Source: WQXF01 sp031553615 (GTDB lineage Bacteria > Bacillota > Clostridia > Christensenellales > Aristaeellaceae). From it: a stretch of 64,000 nt of DNA. Below the pieces are notes generated by a model that worked only from the letters and a program-made list of their open reading frames with translations, was not told the DNA's origin and did not search any database. Every line of letters starts with the position of its first letter. Position 1 is the stretch's first letter. Below are positions 52,353 through 61,193 of the stretch, one piece after another. Location of the stretch: contig JAVBLJ010000028.1 in the NCBI GenBank assembly GCA_031553615.1, forward strand, positions 24,362 to 88,361. Direction: 5' to 3'. The translations under genes and the position numbers were made by a program.

Positions 52353-53597
52353 TTACTGGGCGGCGATCTCCTCTTCCAGCACCTCGACGGCGCGGATGAG
52401 CTGAACGTCGACATCGTGCGGCACCGCAGTGCCCCGAACGCGTAGCTCCTCGGGCTGCTCCACCACCACATCGGGCTCAATGCCCACGCCATGGATGCAG
52501 ACGCCGGAGGGCGTGTAGTAGCGCATGGTGGTCAGCAGCATGCCCGCACCATCCGCGGGGAACATGCGCATTTCCTGCACGATGCCCTTGCCGAAGGTTT
52601 TCACGCCCACAACCTTGCCGGCCTTGTGATCCTTGATCGCGCCGGTCAATATCTCGGAAGCGCTGGCCGAATACTCGTTGACCAGCATCACGATGGGCAT
52701 ATCGATCTTGCCCATGGTGGAGCGATAATCGGAGCGCACGCCGTATCGATCCTCGGTGTACATCACCAAGCCCTCATCAAGGAGCTCGTCCGCAATGCCC
52801 ACTGAATCGGACACGTATCCGCCGGGGTTGTCGCGCAGGTCGATGATCACGCCCCGCGCCTTTTGCTCTTCAAAGTACCGCAGCGCTCCCTTGAAGCCCT
52901 TCACGTCGGTGCCCGTGAACTCATAGAGCAGCAGGTAGCCAATGCCGTTCTCGAGCATCTCGTACTCGACGTTGTTGATCTCAATGGTTTGGCGCATGAG
53001 GGTCAGATCGAAGGGCTCCTCATCGCCGCGCTGGTAGGTGATGGTTACCTCGCTGCCCGGCTTGCCACGCATCAACTCGACAGCCTGCGACATGGTCGCG
53101 CCGTAGAACTCTTCGCCGTTGACGGCAATGATCCTATCGCCGCGCAGCACGCCCGCGGCCTCCGCCGGGCTGCCCACGAACACGCGCGTCACGGTAATGC
53201 GTTGACCCTCGCCGCCATCCATGAGCTGCATGCCCACGCCCGCGTAGGTGCCGGTGTACTCTTCCTGCTGTTTCTCCATGCCTTCGGGTGTGATATAGAC
53301 CGAATAAGGATCGCCCAGGGAGTACAGAATGGTCTCGGCGGCAAAATCGAGCATCTCGTCCACGTCGGGCTCTTCAATGTAGTACTTCTCTACGTTGCGG
53401 ATGATCTCATCCAGCCGCTGAAAGCGCTGCAGCCGCTCGTACTCGCTCTTGGGAATCGTCACCGTTTCCTCACCAGAAAATACCTTAAGACCTGGGATCA
53501 CGCCGCTCGCCATAACCGGCAGGCTGACGCACAGCAACAGCATTGCCCCCACCGCGAAGGCTGCCCAACGCTTCGTGCGCATCTTCATCGAACGCAT
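52353..53597 (-). CDS. carboxy-terminal processing protease, S41 family
   Basis: The protein (414 aa) has an N-terminal signal anchor (WAAFAVGAMLLLCVSLPVMA) and an N-terminal helical segment containing SLGDPYSVYITPEGM. A PDZ domain follows (~120-205, VFVGSPAEAAGVLRGD), then the protease core with the Ser-Lys dyad, ASASEIL near residue 311 and KTFGKGI near 336. DLRDNPGGYV is a further family motif. CtpA/CtpB-type enzymes trim or degrade exported proteins. The start may be the ATG at 53597 or the one at 53588. It lies 69 nt downstream of the malic enzyme gene. Confidence 0.95.
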   Translation of the reverse strand: MRSMKMRTKRWAAFAVGAMLLLCVSLPVMASGVIPGLKVFSGEETVTIPKSEYERLQRFQRLDEIIRNVEKYYIEEPDVDEMLDFAAETILYSLGDPYSVYITPEGMEKQQEEYTGTYAGVGMQLMDGGEGQRITVTRVFVGSPAEAAGVLRGDRIIAVNGEEFYGATMSQAVELMRGKPGSEVTITYQRGDEEPFDLTLMRQTIEINNVEYEMLENGIGYLLLYEFTGTDVKGFKGALRYFEEQKARGVIIDLRDNPGGYVSDSVGIADELLDEGLVMYTEDRYGVRSDYRSTMGKIDMPIVMLVNEYSASASEILTGAIKDHKAGKVVGVKTFGKGIVQEMRMFPADGAGMLLTTMRYYTPSGVCIHGVGIEPDVVVEQPEELRVRGTAVPHDVDVQLIRAVEVLEEEIAAQ

Positions 53598-53666
53598 CTT
53601 CCTTTCATTCTCCGTGAGCCTTGCGGCCCTACGACGCCCGCCCCAGGCAGGCTATAGCTTGCCCGC

Positions 53667-54839
53667 TCATGTGCGAGCTAAACCTTCTTGGCGCGCGGTT
53701 TCCGCCACTGCGGCGGCCACCGCAGGCGCGACGCGCGCATCCAGCGCCGTAGGCAAAAGCTCGGTATCGCTCAATCGATCCTTGGGCACCAGCGACGCAA
53801 GCGCATAGACTGCGGCCCGCTTCATTCCGGCGCTGATTTCCTTTGCGCGGCAATCGAGAGCGCCGCGAAAGATACCGGGGAACGCAAGCACGTTGTTGAT
53901 CTGATTGGGGAAATCGCTCCGGCCCGTGCCCACGATCCGCGCCCCGCCCGCCAAGGCTTCGGCGGGCAAAATTTCCGGCTCGGGGTTGGCCATCGCGAAC
54001 ACGATGGCATCGGCGGCCATGGTGCGCACCATGTCAGCGGTCACCAGCTTGGGTGCGGATACGCCCAGGAAGAAATCCGCCCCCACCAGCGCCTGCGCCA
54101 GCGTGCCGGTTATGCGGCGCGGATTGGTACGTGCCGCCAACTCGCGGAAGGGGTCATCGGGTGCGCCGGTGATCACCCCCTGGCGATCGACCATCACAAT
54201 ATCGCGCACGCCCAGCGAAAGCAGCATGTCCGCGCAAGCCGTGCCCGCTGCTCCCGCTCCGCTGATGACCGCACGCAACGCATCGGGCGTGCGGCCCGTG
54301 ATCTTGAGCGCATTGGTCAGCGCAGCAGCCATCACGATGGCGGTGCCGTGCTGATCGTCGTGGAATACCGGGATATCCAGCTCCGCCTTGAGCCGACGCT
54401 CGACCTCGAAGCAGCGCGGCGCGGAGATGTCCTCCAAATTGATGCCGCCAAAGCTGGGGGCCATATTGCGCACCGTGCGCACGATCTCGTCGACATCTTT
54501 GGTGTCCAGCACGATGGGAATGGCGTCCACATCGGCAAACGCTTTGAACAGCAGCGCCTTGCCCTCCATGACGGGCAGCCCGGCGCGAGGCCCGATATCC
54601 CCCAGGCCCAGCACCGCTGTGCCATCGGATACCACGGCCACGGTGTTCCACTTGCGCGTGTACCGGTATACCTCATCCGGATGTTCCGCGATCACCTTGC
54701 AGGGCTCCGCGACTCCGGGCGTGTAGGCCACCGCCATCTCCTGCATGGTGGAAACCGGCGCGATGCCTGCGATGGCAATCTTCCCTCGCCAGCGCTCGTG
54801 AGCTTCGAGTGCCTGTTTACGGCGTTCTTCCGCGTCCAT
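53667..54839 (-). CDS. malic enzyme (malate dehydrogenase, oxaloacetate-decarboxylating)
   Basis: Interconverts malate and pyruvate + CO2 with NAD(P). The protein (390 aa) is the small bacterial form. It has AYTPGVAEPCK, with the catalytic tyrosine, SDGTAVLGLGDIG, the lysine and acidic metal-ligand block in MEGKALLFKAFADVDAIP, and FHDDQHGTAIV. The dinucleotide-binding loop is SGAGAAGTAC. Cofactor preference is not clear by eye. It follows the CdaR-type regulator by 35 nt, so the two are probably cotranscribed and the regulator may govern malate/pyruvate metabolism. Confidence 0.95.
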   Translation of the reverse strand: MDAEERRKQALEAHERWRGKIAIAGIAPVSTMQEMAVAYTPGVAEPCKVIAEHPDEVYRYTRKWNTVAVVSDGTAVLGLGDIGPRAGLPVMEGKALLFKAFADVDAIPIVLDTKDVDEIVRTVRNMAPSFGGINLEDISAPRCFEVERRLKAELDIPVFHDDQHGTAIVMAAALTNALKITGRTPDALRAVISGAGAAGTACADMLLSLGVRDIVMVDRQGVITGAPDDPFRELAARTNPRRITGTLAQALVGADFFLGVSAPKLVTADMVRTMAADAIVFAMANPEPEILPAEALAGGARIVGTGRSDFPNQINNVLAFPGIFRGALDCRAKEISAGMKRAAVYALASLVPKDRLSDTELLPTALDARVAPAVAAAVAETARQEGLART

Positions 54840-54874
54840 GCGCGATCAAATCCCTTCGTTTCAACGTAACCAGC

Positions 54875-55951
54875 CTAGTTGAGCTGACGGGGCTTGTCCT
54901 TGCCGCTCTTGCCCAATTGCAGCAGCAGCTTGAACGTCACCGCATCGTCAAACTTACGCAAATCCAGGCCCGTCTGGCGCTGGACCTTGTCCAGGCGGTA
55001 TACCAGCGTGTTGCGGTGGATGTACAGTTGACGCGCTGTATCCGAAAGGTTGAGATCCTTTTCAAAGAACATTTGGATGGTATGCAGCATCTCCTCGTTG
55101 AAGAGGCGGGATGTTTTGCGGTTGAACAGGATGCTGTGGTAGCGTGCACCCAACTCGCGGGGGATGTCGGTCAGGAAGCGCTCCATTACCAGGTCGCGGA
55201 ACACGAACTGCGTGGCATCGGGCTTGAAGGTGCGGCCCACCTCCATCGCGCGGCGCGCCTCGCGGAAGGATTCCCCAGTCTGCGAAAGGCTGCGCTTGGG
55301 TTCGCCAATACCGACCATGCAGCTATGACCGGTTTCATCCATCAACGTCTGCGCAATGGCCTCACAAAGCTGGTTCAGCTCATCGAACGATTCGACTTGA
55401 TCCATGGTCTTCAGCAGCACCACCGTGTGGCGATCCATATCGATCACCAAGTCACCGCCGGCGCGGGGCACCAGCTCCTCCAACTGCTGGAAGGCAGATT
55501 CGCCCTCGGTCTGCTGCACCTGCAGCACGATGGCGCAGCGCTCGCGCTCCAGCTCGATCTGGTGCTCGCTGGCCAACGCTTCCATCTCGGGCGCGGTCAG
55601 CTCCTCGCGCAGCACGCGGCGATACACGTCGTAGCGGCTGGCGATGGGCGAATCCCCGCGGCCCATGGCTTGCACCATCGCACCGGCGAGCAGAATATTG
55701 TCGTGGGTTACCGCGCCAGGCACATCAGCGCACAGCACCATCGTGGGAATGATATCCACCAACAGGAAGGTGCGGTTGTCCATGGCGATGGGTACGCCGG
55801 GCTCCATAAAGCTGGGCAATGCAAGCCGAATGCTCTGATTATCCGGCAAAAGCACGTTCCCCTCTTCGTCAAGCAGCCAAATCGGCTGGGTTAAGCGGGA
55901 AAGCACTAATTGGACTTGATTAAGGAATCGTCTTTCAGGTATCAAGGTCAT
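54875..55951 (-). CDS. CdaR/PucR-type transcriptional regulator
   Basis: The protein (358 aa) has an N-terminal sugar-diacid-recognition-like domain (TQPIWLLDEEGNVLLPDN...), a central GGDEF-like region without catalytic residues, and a C-terminal helix-turn-helix of the PucR family (LNLSDTARQLYIHRNTLVYR). Relatives respond to carbon or nitrogen compounds and activate neighbouring catabolic genes. A GTG at 55987 opens a longer frame. The ATG at 55951 fits the family N-terminus and leaves room for a leader after the TATAAT at 56007-56012, though its ribosome-binding site (GAGAGG) is very close. The effector is unknown; malic enzyme is the nearest candidate target. Confidence 0.85.
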   Translation of the reverse strand: MTLIPERRFLNQVQLVLSRLTQPIWLLDEEGNVLLPDNQSIRLALPSFMEPGVPIAMDNRTFLLVDIIPTMVLCADVPGAVTHDNILLAGAMVQAMGRGDSPIASRYDVYRRVLREELTAPEMEALASEHQIELERERCAIVLQVQQTEGESAFQQLEELVPRAGGDLVIDMDRHTVVLLKTMDQVESFDELNQLCEAIAQTLMDETGHSCMVGIGEPKRSLSQTGESFREARRAMEVGRTFKPDATQFVFRDLVMERFLTDIPRELGARYHSILFNRKTSRLFNEEMLHTIQMFFEKDLNLSDTARQLYIHRNTLVYRLDKVQRQTGLDLRKFDDAVTFKLLLQLGKSGKDKPRQLN

Positions 55952-56006
55952 TCTCCTCTCAGCAATCTGTAAGGTTTCACATGTCACTTCTTTGCATACA
56001 ACTTTT

Positions 56007-56012
56007 ATTATA
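56007..56012 (-). promoter_or_regulatory. probable -10 box of the CdaR-type regulator
   Basis: On the minus strand, TATAAT lies about 56 nt before the preferred start. The -35 at 17-nt spacing (TAGTGT) is poor, so regulated activation is possible. Confidence 0.45.
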
Positions 56013-56137
56013 AAACACTTTCCCCAAAAACACTAGCATAAACCCCTCAATTTTTGGTTCATTCTTAGCAAACCACCGACTTTTTATCCTTAAAAAACAG
56101 ATAATAGCCGACAGCAACCATCGGTTTGTAAAAAAAT

Positions 56138-56170
56138 ACAAAAAAGAGCCGGCAAAACCGGCCCTTTGAT
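56138..56170 (-). terminator. terminator of the MsmX-type gene
   Basis: On the minus strand, GGGCCGG-ttttg-CCGGCTC is followed by TTTTTTG. Confidence 0.85.
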
Positions 56171-56181
56171 AGGAAAACAGA

Positions 56182-57303
56182 TTAGCGATTGCTAATGGTC
56201 GCCTCGGTCTCCTTATCGAAGAAATGGAGACGGTTGGAATCGAACGCAACCTTGATGGCATCACCGGAACGGGCAGTGGAGCGGGGATCGACGCGGGCGA
56301 TGATGTTCTCGTCCTTGCCAGTGGTGCGCAGGTACAGGTAGGTCTCCGAGCCCATGAGCTCGACGACTTCGACCTTGGTCTCGATGACGCTGTCGGGCGA
56401 GTTGACCAGGAACACTTCCTCATCGTGGATGTTCTCGGGACGGATGCCCATGTAGACTTCCTTTTCCACGTAGGATTCGTCGATGAACTTCGCGACCTTG
56501 CTGGCCGGAATCTTGATGCGATTCTCGCCGAAGGTGGCGACCACGTCCTTGCCATCCTTGCTCAGCTTCGCGCTGAAGATATTCATCATCGGGCTGCCGA
56601 TGAAGGACGCAACGAACAGGTTGCAGGGATTGTCGTACAGGTTCTGGGGGGTATCGACCTGCTGGATGAAACCATCCTTCATGACGACGATACGGCTACC
56701 CATGGTCATGGCCTCGGTCTGGTCATGGGTAACGTAGATGAAGGTGGTCTGCAGGCGCTGATGCAGCTTGGTGATCTCGGTACGCATGGCAACGCGCAGC
56801 TTCGCGTCCAGGTTGGAGAGCGGTTCGTCCATCAGGAAGACCTTGGGGTCACGGACGATGGCGCGGCCCAGGGCGACGCGCTGACGCTGACCACCCGAAA
56901 GAGCCTTGGGCTTACGGTTGAGCAGAATCTCGATGCCCAGGATCTTGGCGGCTTCCTGCACAAGGCGATCGATCTCCGCCTTGGGCTTGCGACGCAGCTT
57001 CAGGCCGAAAGCCATGTTGTCGTACACGGTCATGTGGGGGTACAGAGCGTAGTTCTGGAACACCATCGCGATGTCGCGATCCTTGGGCGCAACGTCGTTG
57101 ACCAAGCGGTCGCCGATGTACAGCTCGCCATCAGAAATCTCTTCCAGGCCAGCGACCATGCGCAACGTGGTGGACTTACCGCAGCCCGAGGGGCCAACCA
57201 GCACGATAAACTCCTTGTCCTCGATGTCCAGGTTGAAATCGCTAACCGCCGTGACATTGCCGCTGTAGACCTTGTAGATGTGCTTCAAAGATACGCTTGC
57301 CAT
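56182..57303 (-). CDS. MsmX/UgpC-type multi-sugar ABC importer ATPase
   Basis: ATP-binding subunit that serves carbohydrate importers. It has Walker A GPSGCGKST at residues 37-45, Q-loop VFQNYALYPHMTV, signature LSGGQRQRVALGRA, Walker B VFLMDEPLSNLDA and H-loop VTHDQTEAM. A C-terminal TOBE/MalK regulatory domain (~240-373) contains MGIRPENIHDEE. No binding protein or permease lies nearby, as expected for the MsmX type, which energises several importers encoded elsewhere. Monocistronic, with promoter and terminator. Confidence 0.94.
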   Translation of the reverse strand: MASVSLKHIYKVYSGNVTAVSDFNLDIEDKEFIVLVGPSGCGKSTTLRMVAGLEEISDGELYIGDRLVNDVAPKDRDIAMVFQNYALYPHMTVYDNMAFGLKLRRKPKAEIDRLVQEAAKILGIEILLNRKPKALSGGQRQRVALGRAIVRDPKVFLMDEPLSNLDAKLRVAMRTEITKLHQRLQTTFIYVTHDQTEAMTMGSRIVVMKDGFIQQVDTPQNLYDNPCNLFVASFIGSPMMNIFSAKLSKDGKDVVATFGENRIKIPASKVAKFIDESYVEKEVYMGIRPENIHDEEVFLVNSPDSVIETKVEVVELMGSETYLYLRTTGKDENIIARVDPRSTARSGDAIKVAFDSNRLHFFDKETEATISNR

Positions 57304-57398
57304 CCTAGATCCCCCTTCTTAAATAAAAGCAATAAGGAAAAGGAAAGATAAGAAACCTATGCGACCGAACACAGTCTGTCGGTCTTTACTTTAAGCTT

Positions 57399-57427
57399 AT
57401 TATAGCCTGCACGCATGAATGCGTAAA
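57399..57427 (-). promoter_or_regulatory. promoter of the MsmX-type gene
   Basis: On the minus strand, TTTACG (57422-57427), 17 nt, and a perfect TATAAT (57399-57404). GACCGA and TCGGTC (57363-57384), an inverted repeat in the leader, could be an operator or hairpin. Confidence 0.65.
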
Positions 57428-57489
57428 GCGTAGGAATCACCAAAGATACCACCATGCATTTGTCATTCCCCACACAAGAATCTTGCATT

Positions 57490-57525
57490 CACAAAACAAC
57501 AGAGGCGAAAAACGCCTCTGTTTTC
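57490..57525. terminator. terminator of the permease gene
   Basis: CAGAGGCG-aaaaa-CGCCTCTG is a perfect 8-bp stem; the minus strand continues TTGTTTTG and the plus strand TTTTCC. Confidence 0.8.
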
Positions 57526-57552
57526 CCAGAAAATTGTATATTTTTACTAGTA

Positions 57553-58740
57553 TTATGCGCCGTCGATTGTGCGCAAGGCTTCCACAGGCTCTAGGCGAGC
57601 CGCGCGCAGTGCAGGATATACGCCAAAAAAGATGCCGATACCGCACGCAAAGGCGATGGCCATCAGGCGCATGCCCGCAGAGATCGGTATGGTAATGCCG
57701 ATGAGCCGCTGCGCGCCGAGCACCATCGCAGTGCCCGCCAGCATGCCCAGCAACCCGCCCATAAGCGCATAAATAACCGCCTCAAAAAGAAACTGCGTGC
57801 AGATCACCCGCCAGGGCGCGCCAAGTGCCTTGAGCACGCCGATCTCCCGCCTCCGCTCGCGCACGGAGACCAGCATGATGTTCATAACCCCGATGCCACC
57901 CACTACCATGCATATGAACGCGATACAGGCCATCACCAGCAAAAAGATGCGCAGGATGCTGCGCGCGGCCTTCATCTCGGCTTCGTATGTGGTGGTTTGA
58001 TACTGCCCCCCATATCGCTGGGTGAGCGCGCGCACGGCGGCTTCGCCCGCCTCCAGCGGATTCCCGGCGGCGAACACCGAAAGCGCAATCTCATTCACAT
58101 CCGCGCCGTATATCCCCTCAAACACCTGCAGCGGAAGCCAGGCGCGGTTGGCCTGCTCCGGCGGTTTGGTCACCTTCATTTCGCCGGTGTCCTCCTCGCC
58201 CGCCACGCCGATCACCCGCAGCCGCCGCCCCGCCACGTCCACGCGCTGCCCCAGCGGATCGGCCTGACCAAACAACTCCTGCGCCACCTCCCGGGAGAGC
58301 ACCACCACCGCGCGCAGCTCCTGGGCATCGCTTTGGCGCAAGAACCGCCCGCTGCCGATCGTCAACCCCTCGATGGTCGCCAGCTCGGGCTCGCAGCCCA
58401 CCAGCAGGGCCTGCGCCACCTCGTCTCGATATTGCACGGAGACCGCCCGGTACGAGACCGCGCTGGCAATGGTGCCGATCGCAGGCACCGCGGCGCGCAC
58501 CACTTGGGCGTCCTCGCGCACCAGCATCCGCTCCTCGCCCTGGGCCGGACGAATCCAGGCCCGGCCCACGCCGATGCGGGTCAGCTGGCTTTCCACCTCT
58601 AGCTGCCCCGCCTCGCCGATGGCGACCACCGCCATGATCGCGCCAATGCCAATGGCCAAACCCAGCACCGTAAGCACCGAACGCAGCGGCGTTTGAAACA
58701 CGCTGCGCAGCGAGAGCAGAAAGGTATCCCAAATCCTCAT
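57553..58740 (-). CDS. MacB-like ABC transporter permease
   Basis: The protein (395 aa) has one N-terminal membrane helix (SVLTVLGLAIGIGAIMAVVAIGEAG), a ~230-residue extracytoplasmic MacB-type domain, and a FtsX-domain C-terminus with three helices containing GGIGVMNIMLVSVRERRREIG, LKALGA and the final YPALRAARLEPVEALR. Such permeases export peptides, toxins or lipids with a separate ATPase and an adaptor. The ATG at 58740 overlaps the adaptor stop by four bases (ATGA); the longer frame is a shadow. No MacB-type ATPase gene lies next to it. Confidence 0.92.
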   Translation of the reverse strand: MRIWDTFLLSLRSVFQTPLRSVLTVLGLAIGIGAIMAVVAIGEAGQLEVESQLTRIGVGRAWIRPAQGEERMLVREDAQVVRAAVPAIGTIASAVSYRAVSVQYRDEVAQALLVGCEPELATIEGLTIGSGRFLRQSDAQELRAVVVLSREVAQELFGQADPLGQRVDVAGRRLRVIGVAGEEDTGEMKVTKPPEQANRAWLPLQVFEGIYGADVNEIALSVFAAGNPLEAGEAAVRALTQRYGGQYQTTTYEAEMKAARSILRIFLLVMACIAFICMVVGGIGVMNIMLVSVRERRREIGVLKALGAPWRVICTQFLFEAVIYALMGGLLGMLAGTAMVLGAQRLIGITIPISAGMRLMAIAFACGIGIFFGVYPALRAARLEPVEALRTIDGA

Positions 58741-59759
58741 GAGCCGCTCACCTCCACCAGCTCTCCCTGGCGCAGGTCGGCGGGCGGCTGCAGAACCACC
58801 CACGCCCCGTCGGGCAAGCCGCTCACCGCTACGTGCAGCGCATCCTGCAATCCCACCTCGACCGGCACCTGCCACGCCCGCTGCTTGTACACCTGCCAAA
58901 CCGTCCCCGCCTGCTCATCGAGCGCATCCAGCGGCACCAGCAGCGCATCCTCCTGGACCTGGCATACGATCTCCACGTCCAGCCGCGCCCCCACCGGCAA
59001 TTCGATGGCTTGCAGCGGTGAAAGCTCGACGGCCACGCTCAGCACCCCATCCGGCCGCGTCGTCGGCATGCCGACGCTGGCCACAGTTCCCTCGCCGAGC
59101 AGGGCGTCATCGCGCAGGAAGCGGGCCTTGAGCCCGGGCTGCAACCGCAGGGCTTCCCGCTCCCCCACCTGCATGCGAACCACCTGCTTCTCCTGTGCCA
59201 GGGTGAGCGCGGGCACTCCCGGCATCAACACCTCCCCCGAGCACACGTAGGTCGACAGCACCTCACCAGCCTCCTGCGCGCGCACCGTCATGGCCGCAAT
59301 CTGCGCCTCGAGCTGCTCGCGTTGAATCCGCGCCTGGGTGCCGCGCGCCTCGTTCACCCACTGCGCCCCATCCTGCCAAGCGCTGGCTGCTCCGTCCAGT
59401 GCCTGGGCCTGCAGCGCGCGATCCTCGCCCTCGGAGCGCAGCAGTGAGGCCAGCGCCTGTTCCTGCGCGGAGGTATCCAGGCGAAAGAGCGCTTGCCCCG
59501 CCTCCACGCGCTGGTTGGCGGAAACAAACACCTGCGCCACCACGCCCCCGCTCAGCGATGAGACCGAGTATTCCCCGCTGCGGCCCAGCACTCCGCCGCC
59601 CTCCACGCGCTCCTCAAACCCGCGCACCTCCACCTGCTGTGCGCGCACCGTCCGGGCCGCCTCGCCCGGCACCCAAAGCATCGCCCCCACCGTCGACAGC
59701 GTGATTCCAAGCATCAAGCCGTATGCGGTCCTTTTGCGCATCCGACGCACCTCACTCAT
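58737..59759 (-). CDS. membrane fusion / periplasmic adaptor protein (HlyD/MacA-like)
   Basis: The protein (340 aa) has an N-terminal membrane helix (YGLMLGITLSTVGAMLWV), a lipoyl-like half-motif (SLSGGVVAQVFVSANQRVEAGQALFRLD), a helical hairpin (~95-160) and the second lipoyl half and beta-barrel region (~165-330). It would link the downstream MacB-like permease to the cell exterior. It overlaps the permease start by four bases, so the two form one translational unit. Substrate unknown. Confidence 0.9.
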   Translation of the reverse strand: MSEVRRMRKRTAYGLMLGITLSTVGAMLWVPGEAARTVRAQQVEVRGFEERVEGGGVLGRSGEYSVSSLSGGVVAQVFVSANQRVEAGQALFRLDTSAQEQALASLLRSEGEDRALQAQALDGAASAWQDGAQWVNEARGTQARIQREQLEAQIAAMTVRAQEAGEVLSTYVCSGEVLMPGVPALTLAQEKQVVRMQVGEREALRLQPGLKARFLRDDALLGEGTVASVGMPTTRPDGVLSVAVELSPLQAIELPVGARLDVEIVCQVQEDALLVPLDALDEQAGTVWQVYKQRAWQVPVEVGLQDALHVAVSGLPDGAWVVLQPPADLRQGELVEVSGS

Positions 59760-59904
59760 TCTTGCCTCGCGCCGCAGCGTTCCAGCTGATCAAAGCAGGA
59801 TTATTGTGTCGGCAGCGCGGTCAAATCATCCAAGGCAAAAGTACCAGTAAAACCAAGGAAAAACTTTGCCGCACCCATTTTTCACCCGCTGAGCGAATAT
59901 CGAC

Positions 59905-59936
59905 AGAAAAAAGCGACGCCGTCGCGAGACGGCACC
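59905..59936 (-). terminator. terminator after the small anchored protein gene
   Basis: On the minus strand, GCGGTGCCGTC-tcgc-GACGGCGTCGC forms an 11-bp stem (two G-T pairs) followed by TTTTTTC. Confidence 0.85.
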
Positions 59937-59963
59937 GCTCTGCTTGGTTCTGTAGGCCACACC

Positions 59964-60227
59964 CTAATCGACCGGCAAGGCTTCCTCGCCTTCACCGCCC
60001 GGCTCGTGCTCGTCGCCCTCTTCGCTCATCGCCTGGCGGCCCAGCTCATCCTCCGATACCGGCTCTGAGGTGGGTCCAGGCGCATCTGTGCTGACGACCA
60101 GCGTATCCGGCTGGATGACCGGTTGATCCGTACCGCGTTGGTTCAGGCTGATCACCAATATCAGCACCAGCACCAGCGCCAGCATAGCGGACATAGCGAT
60201 CACCAGCATCCTTTGCTGTTTGTTCAC
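59964..60227 (-). CDS. small membrane-anchored acidic protein downstream of hpf
   Basis: The protein (87 aa) has one N-terminal membrane helix (MLVIAMSAMLALVLVLILVI) and a 50-residue external tail rich in Pro, Glu, Asp and Gly. The GTG start at 60227 has AAAGGAGG seven bases upstream, a stronger site than the frame start at 60248. It lies 31 nt after hpf and before a terminator, so it ends the hpf transcript. No family is recognised. Confidence 0.65.
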   Translation of the reverse strand: MNKQQRMLVIAMSAMLALVLVLILVISLNQRGTDQPVIQPDTLVVSTDAPGPTSEPVSEDELGRQAMSEEGDEHEPGGEGEEALPVD

Positions 60228-60257
60228 GTTGGAGCCTCCTTTGCGCAAGAGAAGGGT

Positions 60258-60824
60258 TTACACGAGCTCTATCAATCCGTAATCGCCATCGTTACGGCGA
60301 TACGCGGTGCAAACTTTGTTGGTTTCCGTATTGTGGAACATGTAGAAGTTGTGACCCAGCAATTCCATTTGCAGCACCGCATCCTGCACGGACATGGGCT
60401 TGCTCTCATAGCGTTTTACCTTCACCACGCGGAAATCTTCGTCGGCAGGGGCATCGCCCTCCTCCAGGCCGGGGGCAGTCTCATCGCGCTCCACATCGCC
60501 GGGCTTGATGGAATCGCGCAGGTTCCGTGTCATGCGGGTCTTGTGCTTCTTCACCTGGCGCTCCAACACGTCGATGCCCTTGTCCAGCGCAGGCATCACG
60601 TTGTCGCGCTCCTCGTGCTCGGTGCGCAGCATCTGGCCGCCGTAGGGCATGTTGATCTCGACCTTGAAAATACGCTTGTTCTCCGAAACCTTGACCATCA
60701 CGGTAGATTCATCCTGGGCCTCGTTGCGGTAGTAGGAATCCAGGCGTTGATGGAGCTTCTTTTCCATCGTGTGCAAGATGTCCTCGGGCAGTCGGGCGTC
60801 CTTGGCAGCAAAGCGAACGATCAT
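60258..60824 (-). CDS. hpf: ribosome hibernation promoting factor, long form
   Basis: Dimerises 70S ribosomes into inactive 100S particles in stationary phase. The protein (188 aa) has the S30AE/YfiA N-terminal domain (~1-105) and the C-terminal dimerisation domain (~130-188) with VKRYESKPMSVQDAVLQMEL and a tail of NKVCTAYRRNDGDYGLIEL, which together define the long form typical of Gram-positive bacteria. The ATG at 60824 has GGAGG seven bases upstream. An extended -10 promoter lies ~90 nt upstream. Confidence 0.96.
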   Translation of the reverse strand: MIVRFAAKDARLPEDILHTMEKKLHQRLDSYYRNEAQDESTVMVKVSENKRIFKVEINMPYGGQMLRTEHEERDNVMPALDKGIDVLERQVKKHKTRMTRNLRDSIKPGDVERDETAPGLEEGDAPADEDFRVVKVKRYESKPMSVQDAVLQMELLGHNFYMFHNTETNKVCTAYRRNDGDYGLIELV

Positions 60825-60911
60825 GGAAAAACCTCCTCGTTGCACATTTGGGAAAAACGCGCGTCCCGTGCTTTATCCTATTGTGTTTTTGCTTGCGCTT
60901 TTCTTAATGCG

Positions 60912-60917
60912 ATTATA
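60912..60917 (-). promoter_or_regulatory. extended -10 promoter of hpf
   Basis: On the minus strand TGGTATAAT combines a perfect -10 box with a TG extension; the -35 at 17 nt is poor (TGTTCA). Confidence 0.6.
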
Positions 60918-61036
60918 CCACGCCGCCCGTCAGATGAACAGGGCGAAATCTCCCCCATGTTTCGCGCACGCGCGAAAAGTCGCGATTTTCCTAACATTAC
61001 GCGCTATGTAACACTTCTCAAATCTTTACAATATTC

Positions 61037-61065
61037 TTGCATTCGCTATGGCCATTGAATACAAT
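61037..61065 (+). promoter_or_regulatory. promoter of the diguanylate cyclase gene
   Basis: TTGCAT (61037-61042), 17 nt, TACAAT (61060-61065). The leader of ~120 nt shows no riboswitch that I recognise. Confidence 0.75.
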
Positions 61066-61193
61066 AGCCTCACGAGTTATCCTGCTTACGGTCTGTATAC
61101 CCTATATTCGTTCTCTTTCCCCATTCAGGGCGACCCGCTACCCTGCCGATGGCTCATCCACACCCCACAACCCTATTGGAAGAAGGAAGTATC

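Noticed and set aside
61066..61193. Cyclic di-GMP riboswitch in the leader of the diguanylate cyclase gene
   Set aside because: The leader lacks the GEMM conserved blocks and no convincing fold could be drawn by eye.
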